The translations under genes and the position numbers were made by a program. Below, piece by piece: positions 8,768 to 16,299 of a DNA stretch of 64,000 nucleotides. The notes below the pieces were generated by a model. The model was not told where the DNA came from. It saw only the letters and a list, made by a program, of their open reading frames with translations, and did no database searches. The DNA is from an uncultured Prevotellaceae bacterium (GTDB lineage Bacteria > Bacteroidota > Bacteroidia > Bacteroidales > Bacteroidaceae), in NCBI GenBank assembly GCA_902781315.1, contig CACZIT010000006.1:53730-117729 (forward strand). The letters are read 5' to 3'. How positions within the stretch are numbered: position 1 is the first letter of the stretch; each line of letters begins with the position of its first letter.

Positions 8768-9223
8768 CTACAGACACTTCTCGATTTCCGCCATCGAGAA
8801 GCCGCGACTTTGAGCAAAGCGGATGAGTTTCATCTGGCGCTCAAACTCGTTGCGAGCCGTGATGCTGCGCTCCTTGCTACGAAGCAGGGGGCGCAGTACT
8901 TTTATGTATTCTTCGTCGTCGACGGCATCAAGCACGCGCTGCTGCACGTCGCGGTCGACGCCCTTCGCCCAGAGCGCCTGCTCAATCTTACGGCGCCCCC
9001 ACTGGTTGTATTTGATTTTGTCGTTGACGAAGGCACGGGCAAAGCGTTCGTCGTCGACGAAGCGATCCTTCGTCAGCCGCTCCATGATGCGGGCCTGCGC
9101 CTCGTCGGCGAGTCCCCACAGGCGCATCTTCTGCAGCATCTCGCCCGACGAATGCTCGCCGCGCGCGCAGAGTGCCATCAGTCGGCTCAGTGCCTGCTGT
9201 TCGGTGATTTCTTTCTTTTCCAT
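8768..9223 (-). CDS. recX: RecX-family regulatory protein
   Basis: RecX modulates RecA filament extension. The 151-residue protein is built of repeated three-helix modules. Landmarks include RLMALCARGEHSSGEMLQKM, then FVDDERFARAFVNDKI, the family hallmark, followed by WGRRKIEQAL. The ATG at 9223 is chosen over an upstream TTG (9256) that would overlap the end of prmC. It lies 25 nt downstream of prmC on the same strand and is probably co-transcribed. recA is not in this window. Confidence 0.9.
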   Translation of the reverse strand: MEKKEITEQQALSRLMALCARGEHSSGEMLQKMRLWGLADEAQARIMERLTKDRFVDDERFARAFVNDKIKYNQWGRRKIEQALWAKGVDRDVQQRVLDAVDDEEYIKVLRPLLRSKERSITARNEFERQMKLIRFAQSRGFSMAEIEKCL

Positions 9224-9248
9224 TGCCACGATTATTCTTGAAAAATTT

Positions 9249-10187
9249 TTACGCAAGGCGCGCCCTGACGAAGCGGACTTTTCCGAACTGGTCGGTGCGC
9301 GACTCTATGTGGTCGTAACCCATGTCGCCGAGGAGCGCCACGAGAGGGTCGGCATAGAGAGGATTGATCTCGAAGTAGAGCCAGCCGCCGGGGCTGAGAG
9401 CCTGCAGGCCCAGTCGGGCGATGGCGCGGTAGAACAGCAGTGCGTCGTCGTCGGGCACGAACAGCGCCACGTGGGGTTCATGCTCCAGCACGTGCGGCTC
9501 CATTGCGGCCGCCTCCTGCCGACAGATGTAGGGTGGGTTAGAGACGATGAGGGAGAAGGGAGTCCCCAAAAGACATCCCCCGGCAAGGGAGGCTTCCGAA
9601 GGATTCTCAACAGCAGGGAGGGAGTAGCGGAGGACGTCCTGCCTTTCAAACCTGACGCTGACACCCAGTCGGGCGGCGTTGTCGCGGGCAATGGCAAGGG
9701 CGTCGTCGCTGATGTCCCAGGCAGTCACTTGCGCCAGAGGCAACTCGGCCGCCAGCGTCAGGGCGATGCAGCCAGAACCCGTGCCGATGTCGAGAATACG
9801 AGCCCCACCCCGGCCCTCCCCAGTAGGGAGGGGGGATTTCTCTTTGGCAAAGAGAGGGGAATACACGCTATCGTAGTCAGCGAGACTGCTCAGAATCCAG
9901 CGGCACAACTCCTCGGTCTCGGGGCGCGGAATGAGCACGCCGGGAGCCACGCGCAGGCGACGGCCGCAAAACTCCGCCTCGCCCACGACATACTGCACGG
10001 GTTCGCCGCAGGCGAGCCGCCTCAGGTCGTCCTGCAGTGCCGACTCGTCCAGCGCCTCGCAGCCGCCGCAGGCCACGTCGACCATCGACAGCCCGTACTT
10101 CATCTCCAGCAGATAGCGCGCCACGGCTCCCGCCTCGCCCTCGGCGTATCGGTCGGCCAGTCGTCGCCTGAGTTCCTGATAGGTCAT
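9249..10187 (-). CDS. prmC: peptide chain release factor N5-glutamine methyltransferase
   Basis: Methylates the GGQ glutamine of RF1/RF2. The 312-residue protein has the N-terminal helical domain and a class I methyltransferase domain with motif I ILDIGTGSGCIAL and the diagnostic VSNPPYI catalytic loop. The segment ETEELCRW preceding motif I is also typical. Two stretches look like in-frame insertions of repeat DNA: one before motif I (around SPLPTGEGRGG, DNA 9802-9845) and one before NPPY (around ENPSEASLAGG, DNA 9556-9620). Both fall in surface loops of the fold, so the enzyme is probably still active. The start at 10187 is taken because residues encoded upstream do not look like protein. 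recX follows. Confidence 0.93.
   Translation of the reverse strand: MTYQELRRRLADRYAEGEAGAVARYLLEMKYGLSMVDVACGGCEALDESALQDDLRRLACGEPVQYVVGEAEFCGRRLRVAPGVLIPRPETEELCRWILSSLADYDSVYSPLFAKEKSPLPTGEGRGGARILDIGTGSGCIALTLAAELPLAQVTAWDISDDALAIARDNAARLGVSVRFERQDVLRYSLPAVENPSEASLAGGCLLGTPFSLIVSNPPYICRQEAAAMEPHVLEHEPHVALFVPDDDALLFYRAIARLGLQALSPGGWLYFEINPLYADPLVALLGDMGYDHIESRTDQFGKVRFVRARLA
9556..9620. repeat. GC-rich repeat element inside prmC (copy 2)
   Basis: This stretch is rich in CCCC/GGGAGG words and encodes an extra loop (about 15 residues) between the SAM-binding part and NPPY that most PrmC proteins lack. It resembles the GC-rich palindromic elements elsewhere in the window, but the resemblance is weaker than for copy 1. 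Confidence 0.4.
9802..9845. repeat. GC-rich palindromic element inside prmC (copy 1)
   Basis: The sequence CCCACCCCGGCCCTCCCC, a short gap, then GGGAGGGGGG matches the intergenic palindromes at 36334-36361 and 36485-36623. It is read in frame as SPLPTGEGRGG, a peptide typical of mobile palindromic repeats that have landed in genes. Confidence 0.65.
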
Positions 10188-10424
10188 CTCTCGGTTAGGA
10201 ATGGTTGTTGGTTTCTTCCTGCAAAGTAACGGAAAAAAAGGGAGAAAACCACCCCTTCCCGGTGTTTTTAACATTCGGCAAAATTCGTTTTAACACTTTT
10301 CTGCCCGATTCCTTGGCTTATTTTGAAAAAGAAAACCGGCGGCTGTAAATACGCGAAAATTTCGGGTGTTTGTAACCCGTTGACGGCCAGCGGGTTCCGA
10401 AAAGAAGACAAAAACGGAGCCGTA

Positions 10425-10556
10425 AAACCTATGGTTTAGCATGTCCAAAGCATAGGTTTGGTTGCTGCAGACCATTGAGATAGACCGTAGAAAGCATAGA
10501 GATAGAGCGACTAAGTCATAGGTTTAGAGGCGCGAAACCATTGTTTTGTCCGCTAC
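10425..10556. repeat. six degenerate 22-bp tandem units
   Basis: Between prmC and the sigma-factor gene the DNA divides exactly into six consecutive 22-bp units (10425, 10447, 10469, 10491, 10513, 10535). Each follows the loose pattern AAAnCATAGnTTTAG then CG-rich residues. Units are 50-80 percent alike by eye. The same 22-bp period and AAA...TTT spacing appear at 34605-34692. The rest of the 640-bp gap (10188-10830) holds a short inverted repeat, the sigma promoter, and no convincing gene. Confidence 0.7.
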
Positions 10557-10621
10557 AGAGCCGCGGGGAGCATCCTCCAGCGGGCTTTTCCGTTTCTGGA
10601 ATGAGTGGCCGCGGCGTGTTA

Positions 10622-10656
10622 AAAAAGCGGCCGTTTTCCGACCGTCGCCGCTTTTT
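10622..10656. terminator. AAAAAGCGGC / GCCGCTTTTT inverted repeat
   Basis: A perfect 10-bp inverted repeat (10622-10631 and 10647-10656) has a 15-nt loop and A/T ends on both arms, so it could end transcription in either direction. It lies between the 22-bp repeat array and the sigma-factor promoter and may insulate the latter. Confidence 0.45.
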
Positions 10657-10788
10657 AGTTGCAAATAGTGAACCAGCTGCCATCCTGCGCCTGCGAGCGT
10701 GCCTGAACGTATTTATATAAGGAAGAACGTGTGCCGCCTCGCTGTTTCCTGCATAATCCTGCTTTTTTGCGGAAAAAGTGACAAATTG

Positions 10789-10821
10789 TTTGCTTATTCG
10801 GCGAGTTATTCGTAACTTTGC
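10789..10821 (+). promoter_or_regulatory. core promoter of the ECF sigma gene
   Basis: TTTG at 10789-10792, 20-nt spacer, TAACTTTGC at 10813-10821: the housekeeping promoter form. The ATG at 10831 is 9 nt after the box, so the mRNA leader is only a few nucleotides. The sigma gene itself thus seems to be made by the main sigma factor, while its targets use a different promoter. Confidence 0.85.
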
Positions 10822-10830
10822 CCTCCATAT

Positions 10831-11346
10831 ATGCAAACGGACACCATCACCGCGAGGGAATTTGAGGAGTTGTTCCGCGAGAACTACTTGCGCTACTACT
10901 ACTATGCCTACGACATCTTGGAGCAGGCAGAGGAGAGTCGCGATGTAGTGGGCGAAGCCTTCCTGGCGGTGTGGAAGAACCGTGAGCACGTGAACCGTGA
11001 GAAACTGCGCGCCTATCTGTTTACAAGTGTCAAGAACAAGTGCCTGACGGTGGTGAGCAAGCATCGCGGCCACTACCGAGTGGGCGACGAAGCGGTGCAG
11101 GTGCTGGCTGCCGAGACCGAGGAGGAGTGGCTGGAGCGCGAGGAGCGCATCGGCCGCATCGAGCAAGAGATACAACATCTGCCCGACCGCACGCGCTACG
11201 TGCTGGAGCAATGCTACTACGAGCGGCGCACCTACCGCGAGGTGGCCGACGAGCTGGGCATCACGCCCGACGGCATCAAGAAGCACATCACCAACGCGCT
11301 GAAGCACTTGCGACAACACTTTAACACAGAAAAACAAAAAAAATAG
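10831..11346 (+). CDS. ECF RNA polymerase sigma factor (FecI-like, SusC-linked)
   Basis: A 171-residue sigma-70 factor of the extracytoplasmic-function class. It has region 2 (about 10-75: FEELFRENYLRYYYYAYDIL, then AFLAVWKNRE) and region 4 (about 115-165) with the helix-turn-helix YREVADELGITPDGIKKHI. The next genes are FecR, then SusC with an STN domain, then SusD. This is the classic Bacteroidetes trans-envelope signalling set, in which ligand binding at SusC is passed through FecR to release the sigma factor. Its stop codon overlaps the -35-like element of the FecR promoter. Target promoters are proposed at 11346 and 12582. Confidence 0.93.
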   Translation: MQTDTITAREFEELFRENYLRYYYYAYDILEQAEESRDVVGEAFLAVWKNREHVNREKLRAYLFTSVKNKCLTVVSKHRGHYRVGDEAVQVLAAETEEEWLEREERIGRIEQEIQHLPDRTRYVLEQCYYERRTYREVADELGITPDGIKKHITNALKHLRQHFNTEKQKK

Positions 11347-11373
11347 TACCCGATTGCAAGATTTTGCGTCTTA
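11346..11373 (+). promoter_or_regulatory. putative ECF-sigma promoter of fecR
   Basis: GTACCCG at 11346-11352, 15 nt, GTCTTA at 11368-11373. The same two words with the same 15-nt gap lie upstream of SusC (12582-12609). No TAnnTTTG box is present here. The fecR ATG is 12 nt further on. Recognition by the adjacent ECF sigma factor is inferred from the shared pair. Confidence 0.65.
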
Positions 11374-11385
11374 ATAACTGGAAAC

Positions 11386-12540
11386 ATGAACGACAAGAGC
11401 CTAAACAACATGCAAGCAATGCCCACCAAGGCTGAAGAGCGTGACCTGCGCAGCGCACTGCTGCGGAGCAAGGCCGGCGTTCCCGATGTCGACCAGGCAT
11501 GGGAGGCGTTGTGGAGTATTGCGGAGGTTCAAGGTTCAACAGGCTCTTCGAGCGTTCAAGGTTCAAATGTCCTGGCGGACGTTCAAGGTTCAAAGGAGCA
11601 AGGGTCAACGGTCAGGAAGTTGCTGGCCACGGTGGCTGCCGTGGCGGCATGCGCGCTGCTGCTGTTCTGGCTGTGGCCTTCCGATGTTAAGGAGCAGGAG
11701 GGGCAGAGCAAAGAGTCGGCCATCACGCTGCTGGCACAGACTGACGACGGCGACGACGTCACCATGCACGTGGAGCAAGGCGAATGGAACGAGACCGGCA
11801 GCAAGAAGCAAGAGCAGGGCGAGCGGCGTGTGGTGACCGACAGCCACGTCGACTTCCAGGCCGGCGCCGCTGGGCAAGGAGCCGGAAAGAAGGGACAGGA
11901 GATGGCCTCGGTGGTGCTGATGACCACCCCGCGCGGCAAGGACTGCCACCTGACGCTCTCCGACGGCACGCGCGTCTGGCTGAACGCCGACAGCAAGCTG
12001 GAGTTTCCCGAGCAGTTCCGCGGTGCGCGCCGCACGGTGAGACTGTCGGGCGAGGCCTATTTTGAAGTGGCCAAGGACAGCCGCCACCCGTTTGTGGTGG
12101 AGACCGAATACCTGACGACGACCGTGCTGGGTACCTCGTTCAACGTCAGGGCCTACACCGTGAGCGACGCCAGCGTGACCCTCGTCGAGGGCCGTGTGCA
12201 GGTGGCATCGCCCAGCGTCAGAAAACCTGTGGTGCTGAAGCCCGGCCAGCGCCTCGACGTGGTGGGCTCGCGCTTCTCGATGAACACGGTCAACACCTAT
12301 GCCTACACGCAGCGCAAGGAAGGCTTCTTCTACTTCCCCGACGACACGATGCGCCAGATCATGGTCGAACTGGGCCGCTGGTACAACAAGGCCGTGGTGT
12401 TCGAGGACGCCTCCCACATGAACCTGCGCCTGCATTTCGTGGCCGAGCGCACGCAGAGTCTGGCCGAGATTGTGAACAGCCTGAGCGAGATGGACGGAGT
12501 GAACATCGAGCTGGGCAGCAACGAAATCGTTGTGAAATAG
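11386..12540 (+). CDS. FecR-family anti-sigma factor
   Basis: A 384-residue inner-membrane regulator. The cytoplasmic N-terminus should bind the sigma factor. One membrane helix (about 77-97, LLATVAAVAACALLLFWLWP) leads to a periplasmic FecR domain (about 155-270: LTLSDGTRVWLNADSKLEFP, then GEAYFEVAKD and GTSFNVRAY) and a C-terminal DUF4974-like domain (about 300-384). Residues about 48-75 (VQGSTGSS, VQGSNVLADVQGSKEQGST) are low-complexity and encoded by GGTTCAA heptamers. This linker lies just before the membrane helix and may vary in length between strains. The gene lies 39 bp after the sigma gene. Confidence 0.92.
   Translation: MNDKSLNNMQAMPTKAEERDLRSALLRSKAGVPDVDQAWEALWSIAEVQGSTGSSSVQGSNVLADVQGSKEQGSTVRKLLATVAAVAACALLLFWLWPSDVKEQEGQSKESAITLLAQTDDGDDVTMHVEQGEWNETGSKKQEQGERRVVTDSHVDFQAGAAGQGAGKKGQEMASVVLMTTPRGKDCHLTLSDGTRVWLNADSKLEFPEQFRGARRTVRLSGEAYFEVAKDSRHPFVVETEYLTTTVLGTSFNVRAYTVSDASVTLVEGRVQVASPSVRKPVVLKPGQRLDVVGSRFSMNTVNTYAYTQRKEGFFYFPDDTMRQIMVELGRWYNKAVVFEDASHMNLRLHFVAERTQSLAEIVNSLSEMDGVNIELGSNEIVVK
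11526..11595. repeat. GGTTCAA heptamer repeats inside the fecR gene
   Basis: Three copies of the doublet GTTCAAGGTTCAA (near 11527, 11554 and 11581) are separated by 14-15 bp of unique sequence. The reverse-strand version of this heptamer forms the coaD-ybeY spacer at 31270-31310. The repeats keep the FecR frame open. Confidence 0.75.
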
Positions 12541-12581
12541 GAGCTTTTTTCGCCTTTTTCATCACATTTTCGCATTTTTTA

Positions 12582-12609
12582 GTACCCGTTTACTTCTTTT
12601 TCGGTCTTT
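12582..12609 (+). promoter_or_regulatory. putative ECF-sigma promoter of the SusC operon
   Basis: GTACCCG at 12582-12588, 15 nt, GTCTTT at 12604-12609, 50 bp before the SusC start. Both words and their spacing match the element before fecR, and the bases just before also agree (TAGTACCCG in both). It fits control of receptor and anti-sigma by the same ECF sigma factor. Confidence 0.65.
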
Positions 12610-12659
12610 AGATATAGAGAATCAATCAATATCTTTATGTCTAATCAAAATCATTTTTT

Positions 12660-15600
12660 ATGAAAAAAGAGATTTCTCTGAAAGCCTTAGTGGGTTTGCT
12701 ACTGCTGCTTCTCTTGCATGCAACAGGCGCAAGCGCACAAGGAAACAAAGTGACTTTGAAATGTAATGACATGGCACTGCCCAGCGCTCTGCAGCAGGTG
12801 GAGCAGCAGTCGGGTTATTACAAGATGAACTACAACTACGGCGACTTGAGCAAGCACAAGACCACGGCCGACATTCGCGATGCCGAGGCCCTTGACGCTG
12901 TGCGCCAGTTGCTGAAAGGGCTGCCCTACGAGGCCACGGCCAAGGGTAAGTTCATCCAGATCAACCGCACAAGCGGTCAGCAGAACGGCTGGGCTCAGGG
13001 TGGCAACACCGTGACGGGCCGATTGCTCGATGCCGATGGCGGTCCTCTGATCGGCGCCACGGTGAAAGTGGCCGGTACGCAGAACGCAACAGTGACCAAT
13101 ACCGACGGACAGTACGTGCTGAACGGCGTGCGCCAGGGCGACGTGCTGGAATATTCGTATGTAGGCATGAAGACCTATCGCCGCAAGGCCAGTCTGAAGC
13201 CCGTGAGCATCATCCTCGAAGCCGATGCCAATACGCTGGGCGACGTCGTCGTGACGGGTATGCACCAGATGGACAAGCGCCTCTTCACGGGTTCGACGAC
13301 ATTCATCGACGCCGAGGAAGCCAAGCTCGACGGTGTGCCCGACATCTCGCGCTCGCTGGAAGGCCGCGCAGCCGGTGTGACCGTGCAGAACGTCACCGGT
13401 ACCTTCGGTACGGCTCCCCGCATCCAGGTGCGTGGTGCCACGTCGATCTACGGCAACTCGCAGCCGCTGTGGATTGTCGACGGTGTCATTCAGGAGAACG
13501 TCATCGAGGTGAACACCGACGACCTCTCGTCGGGTAACGCCGAGACCCTGCTCTCCTCAGCCATTGCCGGACTGAACGCCGACGACATCGAGTCGTTCCA
13601 GATTCTGCGCGACGGCTCGGCCACCTCTATCTATGGTGCGCGCGCCATGGCAGGTGTGATCGTCATCAACACCAAGAAGGGTAAGGCCGGCAAGACCAAC
13701 GTCAACTATACGGGCGAATTTACCATGCGCCTCGTGCCGAACTACGCCAACTTCAACATCATGAACTCGCAGGAGCAGATGTCGGTCTATCAGGAGCTGG
13801 CCAAGAAGGGCTACATGAGCCCCGCCGACGTGGTGAACGCCAACTCATCGGGTGTCTACGGCAAGCTGGCTACGCTCATCGCAACGGGTCAGGTGCTCAA
13901 CACCGACGCCGCCCGCAACGAGTGGCTGCGCGAGCAGGAATATCGCAACACCGACTGGTTCGACCTGCTGTTCTCGAACAGCATCATGCAGAACCACTCT
14001 GTGTCGGTTTCGACAGGTACCGAGAAGGCCCAGCACTACGTGTCGGTTTCGGGCATGTTCGACCCGGGCTGGTACAAGCAGAGCAAGGTGAAGCGCTACA
14101 CCGCCAACCTGAGCTCTACGTTCAACTTCTCGCAGAAGCTGAAGCTGCAGATCAACGCCAACGCTTCTACGCGTGAGCAGAAGGCTCCGGGCACACTGTC
14201 GAGCGAGGTGAACCTCGTCAGTGGTGAGGTGAGCCGCGCCTTCGACATCAACCCCTACAGCTACGCCCTGAACACCTCGCGCGTGCTTGACCCCGACGAA
14301 TACTACACGCGCAACTACAACCCGTTCAACATTTTCCACGAGCTGGAGCAGAACTACATCGACCTGAACTCCAACGAATTCAAGATTCAGGGTATGCTCA
14401 CCTATAAGCCTATTCAAGGTTTGGAACTGAACGTGCTGGGCGCCGTGAAGCGTGTGGCATCGACCTCCGAGCACAACGCTACGGAATATTCGAACCAGGC
14501 CAACGCCTATCGCGCCATGCCCAACACGCTGGTGCGCAACTCCAACCCCTACCTCTGGACCGACCCCGACGATCCATATGCAGTGCCCGTCAGCGTGCTG
14601 CCCTATGGCGGTATCTACGACAACACCCAGTACCACATGACGTCGTGGGACTTCCGTGCCACGGCCGCCTACAACAAGGTGTGGAACGAAACCCACATCA
14701 TGAACCTCTTCGGCGGTCTGGAGTCGACTTCCACCGACCGCGACAACTCATGGGAACGCGTATGGGGACGCCAGTATGGCTTCGCCAACACCGTCAACTT
14801 CGACCCGAAGGCCTTCGAGAAGGCCGCCCGCGAGAATGCTGAGATTGCCACCTTCGGCCACACGCTCGACCGCACGGCTGCCTTCTTCGGCACCGCCACC
14901 TATTCTTATAAAGGCCGCTACATCGTGAACGGAACCCTGCGCTACGAGGGTACCAACACGCTGGGACGCGCCCGCAAGAGCCGCTGGTTGCCCACATGGA
15001 ACGTGTCGGCAGCATGGAACGCCCACGAGGAGGCATGGTTTGAGCAGTTCAAGCCCACTCTCTCTCACTTCACGCTGAAGGGTTCTTACTCGCTGACCGC
15101 CGACCGCGGCCCCTACAGCATCTCCAACTCGAACCCCATCATGAACAGCTACATCACCTGGCGTTCGAGCGTCGACAGCCGTGAGACTGCCATCCGCATC
15201 ACCGAGCTGGGCAACAGCGACCTGACCTACGAGAAGAAGCACGAGCTCTCGCTGACGGCCGACATGGGATTCCTCAACAACCGCATCAACCTCGAGGTGA
15301 GCTGGTACAAGCGTAACAACTACGACCTCATCGGCCCGCTCGTGACGGAAGGTGTAGGCGGACAGATCGACAAGTTCGGTAACATTGCCGACATGAAGTC
15401 GGACGGTTTCGAGCTCTCGCTCTCTACAAAGAACATCAAGACTCAGGACTTCGAGTGGAACACCACATTCCTCTACTCGCACCAGCACAATAAGGTGACC
15501 AACCTGAAGAGCACCACGCGCGTCATCGACCTGATTCGCTCCAACGGTTTCGCCCTCGAGGGTTATCCCGTGCGTGCCCTGTTCTCCATTCCGTTTGAGA

Positions 15601-16235
15601 AACTCACCTCAGAGGGTCTGCCCACCTTCCGCGTGCAGAACGACGAGGTCACCATGGACGGCGTCAACTTCCAGGAGTTTGCCGACCTATCGTGGCTGAA
15701 GTATGAGGGCTCGACCGATCCCACCGATTACGGTTCCTTCGAGAACGTCTTTAAGTACAAAGGCTTCCGCCTGACCGCGTTCATCGTCTATTCGTTCGGG
15801 AACAAGGTGCGCCTCGACCCCGTGTTCCGCAACGTCTACAACGACCTCGTGGCCACCCCGCGCGAGTTCAACAACCGCTGGTCGGCATCCGGCGAAGAGG
15901 AGATTACCACCGTTCCCGTCATCCCCTCGGTGCGTCAGAACTTCCTCAACCCGAACCTCTCTATTGCGTACAACGCTTACAACTACTGCACAGAGCGTGT
16001 TGCCAAAGGCGACTTCATCCGCATGAAGGAAATTTCGCTCGACTACACCTTCCCGAAGGCTTGGATCGCTCCCATCGGCCTGCAGAACGTCAACCTGAAG
16101 TTACAGGCCACCAACCTCTTCTTGATCTATGCCGACAAGAAGCTCAACGGCAACGATCCCGAATTCTTCAACACGGGTGGTGTGGCCTCGCCGATGCCGC
16201 GTCAGTTCACGTTCACCGTGCGTCTGGGATTCTAA
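12660..16235 (+). CDS. SusC/RagA-family TonB-dependent transporter with STN sensing domain
   Basis: A 1191-residue outer-membrane receptor. Signal peptide 1-26 (ending TGASAQ); secretin/TonB short N-terminal (STN) domain about 27-105; carboxypeptidase-like regulatory fold about 116-185 (VTGRLLDADGGPLIGATVKV); plug about 204-340 with IQVRGATSIYGNSQPLWIVD and SATSIYGARAMAGVIVINTK; then a 22-strand barrel ending RQFTFTVRLGF with terminal Phe. The STN domain is the contact to the FecR protein encoded upstream, so this receptor both imports and signals. The SusD partner follows after 64 bp of octamer repeats. The peptidase downstream suggests a protein- or peptide-derived substrate, but that is inference. 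Confidence 0.95.
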   Translation: MKKEISLKALVGLLLLLLLHATGASAQGNKVTLKCNDMALPSALQQVEQQSGYYKMNYNYGDLSKHKTTADIRDAEALDAVRQLLKGLPYEATAKGKFIQINRTSGQQNGWAQGGNTVTGRLLDADGGPLIGATVKVAGTQNATVTNTDGQYVLNGVRQGDVLEYSYVGMKTYRRKASLKPVSIILEADANTLGDVVVTGMHQMDKRLFTGSTTFIDAEEAKLDGVPDISRSLEGRAAGVTVQNVTGTFGTAPRIQVRGATSIYGNSQPLWIVDGVIQENVIEVNTDDLSSGNAETLLSSAIAGLNADDIESFQILRDGSATSIYGARAMAGVIVINTKKGKAGKTNVNYTGEFTMRLVPNYANFNIMNSQEQMSVYQELAKKGYMSPADVVNANSSGVYGKLATLIATGQVLNTDAARNEWLREQEYRNTDWFDLLFSNSIMQNHSVSVSTGTEKAQHYVSVSGMFDPGWYKQSKVKRYTANLSSTFNFSQKLKLQINANASTREQKAPGTLSSEVNLVSGEVSRAFDINPYSYALNTSRVLDPDEYYTRNYNPFNIFHELEQNYIDLNSNEFKIQGMLTYKPIQGLELNVLGAVKRVASTSEHNATEYSNQANAYRAMPNTLVRNSNPYLWTDPDDPYAVPVSVLPYGGIYDNTQYHMTSWDFRATAAYNKVWNETHIMNLFGGLESTSTDRDNSWERVWGRQYGFANTVNFDPKAFEKAARENAEIATFGHTLDRTAAFFGTATYSYKGRYIVNGTLRYEGTNTLGRARKSRWLPTWNVSAAWNAHEEAWFEQFKPTLSHFTLKGSYSLTADRGPYSISNSNPIMNSYITWRSSVDSRETAIRITELGNSDLTYEKKHELSLTADMGFLNNRINLEVSWYKRNNYDLIGPLVTEGVGGQIDKFGNIADMKSDGFELSLSTKNIKTQDFEWNTTFLYSHQHNKVTNLKSTTRVIDLIRSNGFALEGYPVRALFSIPFEKLTSEGLPTFRVQNDEVTMDGVNFQEFADLSWLKYEGSTDPTDYGSFENVFKYKGFRLTAFIVYSFGNKVRLDPVFRNVYNDLVATPREFNNRWSASGEEEITTVPVIPSVRQNFLNPNLSIAYNAYNYCTERVAKGDFIRMKEISLDYTFPKAWIAPIGLQNVNLKLQATNLFLIYADKKLNGNDPEFFNTGGVASPMPRQFTFTVRLGF

Positions 16236-16239
16236 CCAA

Positions 16240-16291
16240 AGCAACAAGGTGACATAGTAACAAGGTAACAAAGTAACAACTTAACAAAGCA
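16240..16291. repeat. GTAACAAA-type octamer repeats between SusC and SusD
   Basis: The SusC-SusD spacer consists of about five 8-bp units (GTAACAAG/GTAACAAA variants). The same unit fills the spacer at 19038-19097 in this operon. There is no promoter-like box in it, in keeping with read-through transcription. Confidence 0.7.
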
Positions 16292-16299
16292 AAGAAGTT

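Noticed and set aside
10290-10475. 61-codon minus-strand frame after prmC
   Set aside because: It overlaps the 22-bp repeat array, with no promoter and no protein-like composition.
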